From NCBI GenBank assembly GCA_005502925.1, contig SCPD01000027.1, positions 1 through 43,942 on the forward strand: a stretch of 43,942 nucleotides of DNA. The letters run 5' to 3'. Positions 24,746 to 32,940 of the stretch are shown one piece after another (position 1 is the stretch's first letter; each line of letters begins with the position of its first letter). The position numbers and the translations under genes were made by a program. The notes beneath the pieces were generated by a model, which had not been told where the DNA came from, did not search any database, and saw nothing but the letters and a program-made list of their open reading frames with translations. Source of the stretch: Rhizobiales bacterium Y(2018). GTDB taxonomy: Bacteria; Pseudomonadota; Alphaproteobacteria; Rhizobiales; Aestuariivirgaceae.

Positions 24746-26211
24746 GGCTCTCGCTCAAATCCGGCTCGACCCTGGCGATCGCCAATCTTGCCGAAATGAT
24801 GTTCCCGTTCATTCGCAATATCGTGCTGGCGCGGCTGCTGGCGCCGCATGAATTCGGCGTGGCGATCTCGCTCGCCATGATCAGCGCGCTGGTCGAGATC
24901 GGCTTCGATTTCGGCGTGCCGGTCTCGGCGGTGCGTTACACCACGACCGATGATCCCAAACGCGCTCTGGCGACGCTGCACACGCTGCAGCTGTCGCGCG
25001 CCGCTTTGGTCGGCGCGCTGATCATGGCCATGGCGCCGCTTCTCGCCGTCATCTTCTCGTCGCCCGAAGCGACCTATGCTTATGTTGCGGTGGGAGCTTG
25101 CGCCATCATCCGCGGTTTCGGCAATCTCGGCGTCAAGCAGGCGATGCGTGACTATCAATATTGGCGCAACGCCGTCACCATCATCATGACGCAGCTCGCC
25201 TGGACGGTGGCCGTCATCGCAGCCGCGCTGATCTCGCCCGATTACACCGTGATGGCCTGGGGCCTTGCCGCGAGCGTCATCGCCTCAGGCATCACCTCGC
25301 ATCTTTTGTCGCGCTATCCCTGGCGGCTCGGCTGGGACAAGACGATTGCCGATGAAGCGACCACCTTCGGCAAGCCGCTGGTGCCGACCGGTATCGTCAC
25401 CGCCGGCATGACGCTCGGCGACCGGGTCTTCATCGGCTGGGCGCTCGGCACCCAGGCGCTCGCCTTCTACAGCGTGATCTTCGGCACGGCCACCTTGCCG
25501 CGCGGCGCCATCCTGCGTTTTCTCACCAATCTCTTCGTGCCGGCTTTCGTCAACCGGCCGGAAGATCATCCTTCGGTGAAGAAGAACTGCGCCCGCTGGA
25601 CTCTCGTTCTGTCGGCCGTCGCCTTCTTCTACGCCATGGGGTTCATATTTGCAGGCACGCCTTTGCTACCCTTGCTGTTCGGCAAGGCCTATGCCGCCTC
25701 GCCCTATCTGATGTCGCTGATCGGGCTCAATCTCTTCGTCAAATTCCTCTACCAGCTGCCGAGCCCGGTGGCCCTGGCCCAGGGACGCAGCAAGCTGATG
25801 CTCACCTGCACCGTCTTCTCGATCCTCGCATTGGGTGTCGGCGCCGCGGCGACGCTGGTCAAGCCGTCGATCGAGGTCTTCGTCCTGGCGCTCACGGTGG
25901 CCGAGGTGCTGGCGGTGCTACGCATCGGCATGATCTCGGTGAGGACGCTCAATTATTCGGCGGGGCAGGTGACCATGGCGCTTCTGGGTCCCATGGCGGC
26001 GATCGGCATCGCTCTGGCGACCAGCCTGGCCTTGCCCGCCATTCCGCTGATCGACTGGCTGATCCTGGGCGCGATCCTTACGCTGGGCGGTCTCATCTTC
26101 TATGCCGTGATGGCGCATCTCTTCGTCATGCCGCTGAAGCCGGCGCTTCTGCGTCAGGCTTTTGCCGACATCGTGAACCGCCGTCCCGTCACCGTGAGCG
26201 AGGAGTCCTGA
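24742..26211 (+). CDS. Wzx-type oligosaccharide flippase
   Basis: A 489-residue membrane protein of the MOP/Wzx superfamily with 12-14 predicted TM helices. The N-terminal AIANLAEMMFPFIRNIVLARLL and LAPHEFGVAISLAM segments are typical of polysaccharide exporters of the Wzx/ExoT group. It moves the undecaprenyl-linked repeat unit across the inner membrane for the Wzy-type enzyme encoded just before. ATG within the ATGA overlap is chosen; the frame stays open upstream only inside the polymerase gene. Confidence 0.9.
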   Translation: MRLSLKSGSTLAIANLAEMMFPFIRNIVLARLLAPHEFGVAISLAMISALVEIGFDFGVPVSAVRYTTTDDPKRALATLHTLQLSRAALVGALIMAMAPLLAVIFSSPEATYAYVAVGACAIIRGFGNLGVKQAMRDYQYWRNAVTIIMTQLAWTVAVIAAALISPDYTVMAWGLAASVIASGITSHLLSRYPWRLGWDKTIADEATTFGKPLVPTGIVTAGMTLGDRVFIGWALGTQALAFYSVIFGTATLPRGAILRFLTNLFVPAFVNRPEDHPSVKKNCARWTLVLSAVAFFYAMGFIFAGTPLLPLLFGKAYAASPYLMSLIGLNLFVKFLYQLPSPVALAQGRSKLMLTCTVFSILALGVGAAATLVKPSIEVFVLALTVAEVLAVLRIGMISVRTLNYSAGQVTMALLGPMAAIGIALATSLALPAIPLIDWLILGAILTLGGLIFYAVMAHLFVMPLKPALLRQAFADIVNRRPVTVSEES

Positions 26212-26213
26212 TC

Positions 26214-27056
26214 ATGCGCGTCGCCTATCTCGTCCTCGCTCATCGCGCGCCCAGCGACCTGCTGGCGCTCCTGGCCAAGCTCAAATCTCACGGCGAGACC
26301 TATCTTCATATCGACCGTGACGCGAAAGGCTTCGAAGGTCACTGGGACCAGCTCGCGCAGTATGCGACCTTGCCGGCGCGGCGTCATTCGGTGAGCTGGG
26401 GCGGATTTTCGGTTGTCGAGGCGACGCTCGAGCTGATCGAGACGGCGCTGGCCAAAAGCAACGCCGATTATCTGATGCTGGTGAGCGGCGCCTGTCTACC
26501 TGTCGGCGATCTCGCCGAGCTTGCCGAGAGACTGGCACAGGAGGGCGGCGAATATATCGACATGATGCCGGACGAACAGGCCTTCGCCCATAGGCGTGAG
26601 GCGCGGCTCGCGCATTACCGCTTCTACAGCAAGACCTTGCCGCGCTCCTGTCTGGGCGCCGTCAACCGCCTGTCGCGGCACTTGTGGACGCGGCCCGATT
26701 TTTCGGCGGAATTCGGAGCCCCGCATTTCGGGTCGATGTGGTGGTGCCTGTCGCGGCCGTGTCTCGACTGGGCCATGCGCTTCCGTCGGAGGAATCCGCG
26801 TTTTGACCGCCGTTTCCGCTACAGCGAGACGCCGGATGAATCTTATTTCCAGACTCTGGTGTCGCTCTCGCCTTTTGCCGGCCGGGTGAGGGACTCTCTC
26901 ACCTATGTCGATTGGGAGAAGGGCGGCAGCCATCCCAAGCTGCTGTCGCGCGAGGACCTGCCGCGTATCGCCGCTTCGGGACAGTATTTCGCCCGCAAAT
27001 TCGACTGGGACCATGATCGCGATCTGGTTCTCTCACTCCTGGATGCAAGCCGATGA
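26214..27056 (+). CDS. Glycosyltransferase family 14 (core-2/I-branching-like)
   Basis: A 280-residue protein of the core-2/I-branching enzyme family (PF02485, GT14). Visible family parts are YLVLAHRAP, YLHIDRDA near residue 30, VSWGGFSVVEATL near 62, DYLMLVSGACLPV near 84, and SETPDESYFQTLV near 203, which holds the conserved catalytic-type Glu. Eukaryotic relatives form beta-1,6-GlcNAc branches; bacterial ones are poorly studied. It may add a side branch to this EPS. GAGGAG lies just before the start, and the stop overlaps the GH10 gene (ATGA). Confidence 0.87.
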   Translation: MRVAYLVLAHRAPSDLLALLAKLKSHGETYLHIDRDAKGFEGHWDQLAQYATLPARRHSVSWGGFSVVEATLELIETALAKSNADYLMLVSGACLPVGDLAELAERLAQEGGEYIDMMPDEQAFAHRREARLAHYRFYSKTLPRSCLGAVNRLSRHLWTRPDFSAEFGAPHFGSMWWCLSRPCLDWAMRFRRRNPRFDRRFRYSETPDESYFQTLVSLSPFAGRVRDSLTYVDWEKGGSHPKLLSREDLPRIAASGQYFARKFDWDHDRDLVLSLLDASR

Positions 27057-28144
27057 ACCGACGCCATCTCCTGGCCGCCCTGTCGGGCGCCGCCATGACC
27101 ACCTCACCCTTGCACGCCGAGGCCCAGACGGTCGAGCGCAGCTTGAAGGGCCTCGCTTCCGCCAAGGGGCTTGTTTATGGCGCTGCCGTCGCGACCTGGC
27201 AGACCGACCGGGATGCGACGCTGCGCCGGACCTTTTCGCGCCAATGCGCCGCCGTCGTGCCGGAATGGGAGATGAAATGGGGCGCCATCGAAGGCACGCG
27301 CGGCCAGCGCAACTATACCGGCGCCGATCGCGTGGTCTCCTTCGCCTCGTCCTTCAGTCTGAAGACCAGAGGCCATGCCGCCATCTGGCACCGCAATCTG
27401 CCGCGTTGGGTCGAGGCGGCGCTCAAGGCGGAAGGCGAGAAGATCATCATCGATCATATCCGCGATCTGATGGCCCATTACAAAGGCAAGATCGTCAGCT
27501 GGGACATCGTCAACGAGGCGATCGAGCCGAAGGACGGGCAGCCGGACTCCTTGCGCAACTCGGTGTTCCTGAAACATCTGGGGCCGGACTATATCGCGCG
27601 CGCCTTCACCATCGCCGCCGAAGCCGATCCCGGCATTCAGGCCTATTACAATGAATATGGGCTCTATCATAATGATGCGCCCGATGCGGCGCGCCGCTCG
27701 GCCGTTCTCACTCTGCTGGAGAAGCTCAAGCGCCAGGGCGCGCCGGTTCATGGCCTCGGCATTCAGGGCCATCTGACGGTCGGCCGGCCTTTCGATCCCG
27801 GGACTTTCGCCACTTTCCTGCGCCAGGTCGCAGGGCTCGGCTACAAGATCCTGATCACCGAGCTCGATATCGACGATCGCCGGCTCACCCAGACGGTCAG
27901 CGAGCGTGACCGTCTCGTGGCCGAGATGGCGACGCAATTCCTGACTGTCGCCTTGAGTGAGCGCGCCGTCGAGGGCGTTCTCACCTGGGGCCTGTCGGAC
28001 CGCTATTCCTGGCTCAATTCGAGCACCTTTCAAAGCCGCACCGACGGCACGATGAACCGCTGCCTGCCCTATGACGACAAATTCGAACGCAAGGCTTTCT
28101 GGTTCGCCTTGGCCGACGCGTTCGCCCGGGCACCGACGCGATAG
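27053..28144 (+). CDS. Exported GH10 endo-beta-glycanase
   Basis: A 363-residue glycoside hydrolase of family 10 (endo-1,4-beta-xylanase family). The N-terminus MNRRHLLAALSGAA has a twin-arginine pattern suggesting Tat export. The domain shows EMKWGAIEG near residue 75, GHAAIWH near 106, the acid/base Glu155 in WDIVNEAI, the nucleophile Glu270 in ITELDID, and WGLSDRYSW near 315. Both catalytic residues are intact. Embedded between EPS glycosyltransferase and Wzc genes with a 4-bp overlap, it probably cuts the EPS itself, like ExoK in succinoglycan (a GH16 enzyme), rather than plant xylan. Confidence 0.93.
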   Translation: MNRRHLLAALSGAAMTTSPLHAEAQTVERSLKGLASAKGLVYGAAVATWQTDRDATLRRTFSRQCAAVVPEWEMKWGAIEGTRGQRNYTGADRVVSFASSFSLKTRGHAAIWHRNLPRWVEAALKAEGEKIIIDHIRDLMAHYKGKIVSWDIVNEAIEPKDGQPDSLRNSVFLKHLGPDYIARAFTIAAEADPGIQAYYNEYGLYHNDAPDAARRSAVLTLLEKLKRQGAPVHGLGIQGHLTVGRPFDPGTFATFLRQVAGLGYKILITELDIDDRRLTQTVSERDRLVAEMATQFLTVALSERAVEGVLTWGLSDRYSWLNSSTFQSRTDGTMNRCLPYDDKFERKAFWFALADAFARAPTR

Positions 28145-28153
28145 GAGGAAGTC

Positions 28154-30421
28154 ATGATGCGCGAAACCTTCCCCACCCCGGCTCCCTTGCCGCATCGCGG
28201 AGCGTCGCCGGCGCCGCCGATCGATCTTTACAAGCTCGTCGCCATCGTGCGCCGGCAATGGCGCATCGCGGCACTGAGCGTCGCCGTATTCCTGCTGCTC
28301 GGCGTCGTCTATCTGCTTCTCGCCGCGCCGAAATATTCGGCATCCACCGACATCCTGATCGACCAGGACAATAGCCGTATCCTCTATCAGGGCTCGGCGC
28401 TCGAGCGCACCGTCGAGGACGAGGCGCGCATATTGAGCCAGGTCGAGGTTTTGACATCCGACAAGGTCGGTCTGGCCGTCGTCGACAAGCTCAAGCTCGA
28501 CCAGGATCCGAATTTCATGAGCGCGCCGGCGGGGCCTTTGCAGATGGTGCGCTCCGTGATCCGGGGCGTGACGTCGCTGTTTTCATCCTCACCGTCCGAC
28601 ACCGCGTCGGAAGAGGAGCTGCGCCGCCGTGCCGCTTTGCAGAATATCCAGCGCAACCTGATCGTCGAGCGGCTCAACCGCAGCTATGTGCTGAATATCC
28701 GCTTCACCTGGTCGGATCCGGTATTGGCGGCACGGGTCGCCAAGGGTGTCGCCGAAGCCTATCTGGCCGATCAGTTGAACGCCAAATATGAAGCGACCCG
28801 GCTCGCCGGCGGCTGGGCCCAGCAGCGCATGAAGGACTTGCAGCAGGAGGCGCTCAAATCCGATCTCGCGGTGCAGAAATTCCGCGCCGAGAACGGCCTG
28901 ATCGCGGCCAGCGGCAAGCTCGTCAGCGAGCAGCAATTGTCGGAGCTGAACAGTCAGCTCATCGTGGCGCGCACCGAGACGGCGGCGGCGCAAGCCAAAT
29001 ATCAGCGGTTGCAGTCGGTCATCGACGGCGGCCAGCCGGACGCCATCGTCGCCGGCACGCTGGACAGCGCCATCGTCAACGACCTGCGCTCGAAATATCT
29101 CGAGGCCTCGCGCCTGGCGGCGGAAATCGCCGAGAAGACGGGCCCCGACCATGTCCAGGTCAAGCGCCTGCGTAATTCGATGGAAGAATACCGGAAGCTG
29201 ATCTTCGACGAGCTCGGCCGTATCGCCAAGAGCTACAGCAGTGAATATCAGGTGGCGAAGTCGCGCGAGGACGCTTTGCGCAACATCGTGACGGACGCCA
29301 CCGGTATCAGCGCCGATGCGAATGAGACTCTGGTTCAATTGCGCGAGCTCGAGCGCGAGTCCGAGTCCTATAAGGATCTCTATCAGAAATTCCTGCAGCG
29401 CTATCAGGAGTCGCTGCAGCAGGAGAGCTTCCCGGTCACCGAGGCGCGTATCATTTCCGAGGCGGCGGTGCCGCAGGAAACGAGCGGGCCGAAGAAGTCC
29501 CTGGTGCTTGCTCTGTGCGCAATGCTGGGCCTCGCTTTCGGTACCGGCCTCGGCGCGCTGCAGGAATATCGTGACCGCTTCTTCCGCACCGGCGAGCAGA
29601 TAGCGGAAGAAACGGACCTTCCGTTCCTGGGCATGGTGCCGTTGATCGAGGACGGCAGGTCGGTCACGTCCTATGCCGTCGATCATCCTTTGTCGCTGTT
29701 CGCCGAGACGTTGCGCAGCGCCAAGATTTCGGCCGATCTGTCGCTCGGGCGCGAGAAGCCGAAAGTCCTCGGCATCATCTCGGTCCTGCCGGGCGAGGGC
29801 AAGTCGACGGTGGCGATCAATTTCGCCCGCCTCCTCGCCAGCCAGAAGGCCCGCACCTTGCTCATCGACGCCGATCTGCGCAACCCGTCGCTGACGCGCA
29901 TGGTGGCGTCCCACGCCAAGGCCGGCCTCGCCGAATTCGTCATCGACAAGGTGCCGCTCCAGGATCTGCTGCTGTTCGAAGAGCGCACCCGGCTCGCCAT
30001 GCTGCCGGCGGTGCTGCGGCGCGACGTGCCTCTGACCTCGGAACTTCTGGCGTCACGTGAGATGGTGGGCCTGCTCGAAGAGGCGAGGGGAGCTTTCGAT
30101 TATATCATCCTCGATCTGCCGCCGCTCGCCCCGGTGGTCGATGTGCGCGCGATCACGCCACATGTCGACGGCTTCGCCTGCGTGGTCGAATGGGGCAAGA
30201 CGCCCCGCGCCGTGGTGCAGGCGAAGCTCGAGGTCGACCCGCCGCTCGCCAAGAAGTGCCTTGGCATCATGTTGAACAAGGTCGATCTCGACAAGATGAA
30301 GCTCTATGGCAGCGAGGGCGCGACCTATGGCGACCCGCGCTATTCGGCCTATTTCCGCGAGGCGTCTTCCCAGGTGCCGGGCGAAGGGCTCAAGGCGGCG
30401 AGACTGCCGGCGCCGGCGTGA
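28154..30421 (+). CDS. Wzc/ExoP-type polysaccharide co-polymerase and tyrosine autokinase
   Basis: A 755-residue inner-membrane protein controlling EPS chain length and export. It has an N-terminal Wzz domain with TM1 at about 35-58, a long periplasmic coiled-coil region, TM2 at about 443-465, then a cytosolic BY-kinase domain: Walker A LPGEGKST (Lys550), Walker A' LLIDADLR (572-574) and Walker B IILDLPP (Asp654). The C-terminus bears a tyrosine cluster, Tyr718, 725, 730 and 733, the expected autophosphorylation sites. GGAGG stands before the start. It is the last EPS gene; no matching outer-membrane OPX or phosphatase gene is in the window. Confidence 0.94.
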   Translation: MMRETFPTPAPLPHRGASPAPPIDLYKLVAIVRRQWRIAALSVAVFLLLGVVYLLLAAPKYSASTDILIDQDNSRILYQGSALERTVEDEARILSQVEVLTSDKVGLAVVDKLKLDQDPNFMSAPAGPLQMVRSVIRGVTSLFSSSPSDTASEEELRRRAALQNIQRNLIVERLNRSYVLNIRFTWSDPVLAARVAKGVAEAYLADQLNAKYEATRLAGGWAQQRMKDLQQEALKSDLAVQKFRAENGLIAASGKLVSEQQLSELNSQLIVARTETAAAQAKYQRLQSVIDGGQPDAIVAGTLDSAIVNDLRSKYLEASRLAAEIAEKTGPDHVQVKRLRNSMEEYRKLIFDELGRIAKSYSSEYQVAKSREDALRNIVTDATGISADANETLVQLRELERESESYKDLYQKFLQRYQESLQQESFPVTEARIISEAAVPQETSGPKKSLVLALCAMLGLAFGTGLGALQEYRDRFFRTGEQIAEETDLPFLGMVPLIEDGRSVTSYAVDHPLSLFAETLRSAKISADLSLGREKPKVLGIISVLPGEGKSTVAINFARLLASQKARTLLIDADLRNPSLTRMVASHAKAGLAEFVIDKVPLQDLLLFEERTRLAMLPAVLRRDVPLTSELLASREMVGLLEEARGAFDYIILDLPPLAPVVDVRAITPHVDGFACVVEWGKTPRAVVQAKLEVDPPLAKKCLGIMLNKVDLDKMKLYGSEGATYGDPRYSAYFREASSQVPGEGLKAARLPAPA

Positions 30422-30487
30422 TCGGGTTGACGAGGGGCGGGACGACCCGGCAAAGAGGTTTCTTCTGATCGCGGAAGGCCTTTTCAG

Positions 30488-31246
30488 ATGCGCAAGCTCT
30501 TCATCATCGGTGTCGGCGCCGGTGATCCCGATTACATCACCGTCCAGGCCGTTAAGGCGCTGAACGCGGTCGATGTGTTCTTCGTCATCGACAAGGGCGA
30601 GGAAAAGGACGACCTCGTGGCGCTGCGCAAGGAAATATGCCGCCGCCATATCCAGAAACCGACCTATCGGATCGTCGAGGCGCGCGATCCCGAACGTGAC
30701 CGCACCGCTGCGGCCTATACGTCGGCGGTCGAGGACTGGTATGATAAACGCGCTTTGATCTTCGAGCGCATGATCACCGAGGAGCTCGGTGAAGAGGGCT
30801 GCGGCGGCTTTCTCGTCTGGGGCGATCCGACCCTTTACGACAGCACGATCCGCATCGTCGAGCGGATCAAGGCGCGGGGAAACGTCGCCTTCGACTATGA
30901 GGTCATACCGGGGATCAGCAGCGTCCAGGCGCTCGTCGCCAAGCACCGCTTGCCGATCAACCGTGTCGGGGAATCGATCCATGTCACGACCGGACGCAAG
31001 CTGGCGGAAGGCCTGCCGCCGGGCATCGCCAATGTCGTGGTCATGCTCGACAGCCAGAATGCCTATCGGGGCGTCGATCCCGCGGCCGAGATCTATTGGG
31101 GCGCCTATATCGGCACGCCGGACGAGATCCTGATCGCGGGCAAAGTCGCCGACGTGGCCGAGACGATCGCGGCGACCCGCGCCGAGGCGCGTGAGAGGCA
31201 TGGCTGGATCATGGACACCTATCTTCTGAGATTCCCGCAAAAGTAG
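30488..31246 (+). CDS. cobF: Precorrin-6A synthase (deacetylating)
   Basis: A 252-residue SAM-dependent methyltransferase of the tetrapyrrole methylase fold, matching CobF of the aerobic cobalamin pathway, which methylates precorrin-5 at C-1 with loss of acetate. It shows the N-terminal IIGVGAGDPDYIT SAM-binding loop, the GGFLVWGDPTLYDST motif near residue 108, and VIPGISSVQ near 140. No other cobalamin gene is in the window, whereas cobF is usually near other cob genes. GGAAGG lies 9 nt upstream. It begins 66 nt after the EPS kinase gene; the gap shows no B12 riboswitch box, only a weak CGGGT/ACCCG stem. Confidence 0.93.
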   Translation: MRKLFIIGVGAGDPDYITVQAVKALNAVDVFFVIDKGEEKDDLVALRKEICRRHIQKPTYRIVEARDPERDRTAAAYTSAVEDWYDKRALIFERMITEELGEEGCGGFLVWGDPTLYDSTIRIVERIKARGNVAFDYEVIPGISSVQALVAKHRLPINRVGESIHVTTGRKLAEGLPPGIANVVVMLDSQNAYRGVDPAAEIYWGAYIGTPDEILIAGKVADVAETIAATRAEARERHGWIMDTYLLRFPQK

Positions 31247-31292
31247 AAAAATCAACTACTTAAAGTCGAAAGATCCAGGTCGGACAGAAAAC

Positions 31293-31320
31293 TTGACTCC
31301 GCAAGTCGGATATTTACTAT
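31293..31320 (+). promoter_or_regulatory. Predicted promoter of the Ton operon
   Basis: TTGACT (31293-31298), 16-nt spacer, TACTAT (31315-31320), ending 58 nt before the first gene of the unit. The -10 is inside the palindrome at 31307. Confidence 0.45.
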
Positions 31321-31323
31321 CCG
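31307..31323. promoter_or_regulatory. 17-bp palindrome over the Ton-operon promoter
   Basis: CGGATA-TTTAC-TATCCG is a perfect inverted repeat with 5-nt spacer. A second inverted repeat, ACTTG-ACTCCG-CAAGT (31291-31306), abuts it. It does not match an Irr box (TTTAGAA-TTCTAAA) or a typical Fur box, so the regulator is unknown. Confidence 0.5.
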
Positions 31324-31378
31324 GCCCAGCCAGGCCCAAACCCAGCGCGCGAAAAAACCCAATTTCCTAAGGGCCTAT

Positions 31379-31807
31379 ATGTATTTAGCGCGCATCCGCA
31401 CCCTGTGTTCGAGCCTCTTGCTGACCGCCGCCGCGGTGGCCCTGCCGACTCAGGCCTTCGCCAAAGATGATCTCAGTCTCGAGCTCAACAAGCTCGAGCC
31501 GGCGGGCGCCCAGTGCCAAGCCTATTTCCTCATCGCCGAGAAGGCCGGCAAGCCGCTCCAGTCGCTGAAAGTCGATCTCATCATTTTCGGCAAGGATGGC
31601 GGCATCGCCAAGCGGCTCATCGCCGAGATGGGGCCGGTGCGCTCCAACAAGACCAGCGTGAAGATCTTCGCCATCGATGTCGCCTGTCCGGACGTTGCCG
31701 GCGTGCTGCTGAACGACGTGTCGAGCTGTGCGCCGGACGCTACACCCGAGGCTTGCCTCGATCGGCTCGCCCTCTCGTCGCGCCTCGATATCCGTTTCTA
31801 TAAGTGA
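31379..31807 (+). CDS. Small cysteine-containing periplasmic protein, function unknown
   Basis: A 142-residue protein with a signal peptide (about 1-28, cleavage after QAFA). The mature part is a compact alpha/beta sequence (LELNKLEPAGAQCQAYFLI...SLKVDLIIF) with four cysteines (in AQCQ, VACP, SSCAP and EACL) that could form two disulfides. I do not recognise a named family. It is the first gene of a unit with exbB, exbD and tonB and ends only a few nt before exbB, so it may assist or sense TonB-dependent uptake. The ATG follows the predicted promoter by about 58 nt. Confidence 0.8.
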   Translation: MYLARIRTLCSSLLLTAAAVALPTQAFAKDDLSLELNKLEPAGAQCQAYFLIAEKAGKPLQSLKVDLIIFGKDGGIAKRLIAEMGPVRSNKTSVKIFAIDVACPDVAGVLLNDVSSCAPDATPEACLDRLALSSRLDIRFYK

Positions 31808-31816
31808 GTGCTTGAA

Positions 31817-32467
31817 ATGCAAGGTGGAGAAATATCTCCGGTCGAACTCTTTCTGCAGGCGGGTCCCGTCGTCAAAGCGGTGATCGTCATGCTGATCCTG
31901 TCGTCGCTGTGGTGCTGGATCATCATCTTCGAGGCCTTGTGGACGCTGATGCGCCTGCGCCGCGCCATCAAGAGCGAAGGCGCCGCCAAAGGCCGCATGG
32001 GCCAGGTGATCGGCCGGATCTTCGCCACCGGCCGCGAGGAGGCTTTCGAGGCGCAAGCCTCGCCCGCCGAATCCGACCGCCGCACCGCCATCACCGCGGC
32101 AATGAAACGGCGCGCCCAGGAACTGATCGAATCCAGCCAGCGCGGCCTGCCCAATCTGGCGGTCATCGCGTCGGTGGCGCCATTCGTCGGCCTCTTCGGC
32201 ACGGTCTGGGGCATCATGACGAGTTTCGCCGGCATCGCCGCCGCCAAGGATACGAGCCTCGCGGTCGTAGCCCCCGGCATCGCCGAAGCGCTGGCGGCGA
32301 CCGCCATCGGCCTTGCCGCCGCCATTCCGGCTGCTTTCGCCTATAACCGCCTGGCCGCCGCCTTCGGCATCACCGCGCGCTCGCTCAACCGGCTGATCGA
32401 GGATTACGGCACCAGGCTCGCCCGCGAGAACACCGCCGTCGCCCCGATGAGGAAGAAGATCGCATGA
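31817..32467 (+). CDS. exbB: ExbB/TolQ-type proton channel
   Basis: A 216-residue inner-membrane protein of the MotA/TolQ/ExbB family with three TM helices (about 17-40, 110-135 and 152-175). The SVAPFVGLFGTVWGIM and GIAEALAATAIGLAAAIPA motifs line the proton path. It forms the motor with ExbD that energises TonB. ATG at 31817 is preferred; a GTG 9 nt upstream is in frame and equally close to the previous stop. The stop overlaps the exbD start by 4 bp. ExbB rather than TolQ is chosen because tonB follows and no tolB or pal is nearby. Confidence 0.93.
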   Translation: MQGGEISPVELFLQAGPVVKAVIVMLILSSLWCWIIIFEALWTLMRLRRAIKSEGAAKGRMGQVIGRIFATGREEAFEAQASPAESDRRTAITAAMKRRAQELIESSQRGLPNLAVIASVAPFVGLFGTVWGIMTSFAGIAAAKDTSLAVVAPGIAEALAATAIGLAAAIPAAFAYNRLAAAFGITARSLNRLIEDYGTRLARENTAVAPMRKKIA

Positions 32468-32940
32468 GCTTCAACCTTTCCGCCGATCATGACAGCGACG
32501 ATCTGGCCCCGATGGCCGAGATCAATGTCACACCGATGGTCGACGTCATGCTGGTGCTGCTCATCATCTTCATGGTGGCGGCACCGATGTTGAGCTCCGG
32601 CATGAAGGTGGAGCTGCCGCAGGCGAAATCGGCCCAGCCGAGCGACCCGCAAAATCCCATCGTGCTGACCATTGGCGCCGACAAGAAGGTGACGCTCGGA
32701 CCCGACGAAATTGCGCGGCCCGAGCTCGTCTCGCGCATCAAGGCGATGATGGGGACCGAGAGCCGTGTCGTGCATGTGCGCGGCGACCGCACCGCATCTT
32801 ATGGCGACATCGTCGCGGTGCTGGATGATTTGGCACTCAACGGCATCACCAAGCTCTCGCTCATCGCCAATAAGGACAAGGCCGCGCCGCAGATCGTGAG
32901 TCCGGCACCGGCACCAGCCCCGGAAGGAACGACACCATGA
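32464..32940 (+). CDS. exbD: ExbD/TolR-type biopolymer transport protein
   Basis: A 158-residue protein with one TM helix (about 26-44) in the family pattern INVTPMVDVMLVLLIIFMV; Asp27 is the essential protonatable residue. The periplasmic domain follows, with the VRGDRTASYGDIV segment near 105, and then a short Pro/Ala tail. It works with ExbB as the proton-driven motor. It is coupled on both sides by ATGA overlaps with exbB and tonB. Confidence 0.93.
   Translation: MSFNLSADHDSDDLAPMAEINVTPMVDVMLVLLIIFMVAAPMLSSGMKVELPQAKSAQPSDPQNPIVLTIGADKKVTLGPDEIARPELVSRIKAMMGTESRVVHVRGDRTASYGDIVAVLDDLALNGITKLSLIANKDKAAPQIVSPAPAPAPEGTTP

Noticed and set aside
27053-28144. Plant xylan utilisation gene
   Set aside because: No xylosidase, xylose isomerase or xylose regulator nearby; the gene is translationally coupled to EPS genes.
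15318-30421. Succinoglycan (exo) cluster
   Set aside because: No ExoA/L/M/O/U/W set, a single compact operon instead, and GH10 and GT14 members that succinoglycan clusters lack.
30422-30487. Cobalamin riboswitch ahead of cobF
   Set aside because: The gap is only 66 nt and shows no B12-box sequence (GCCACTG-like).
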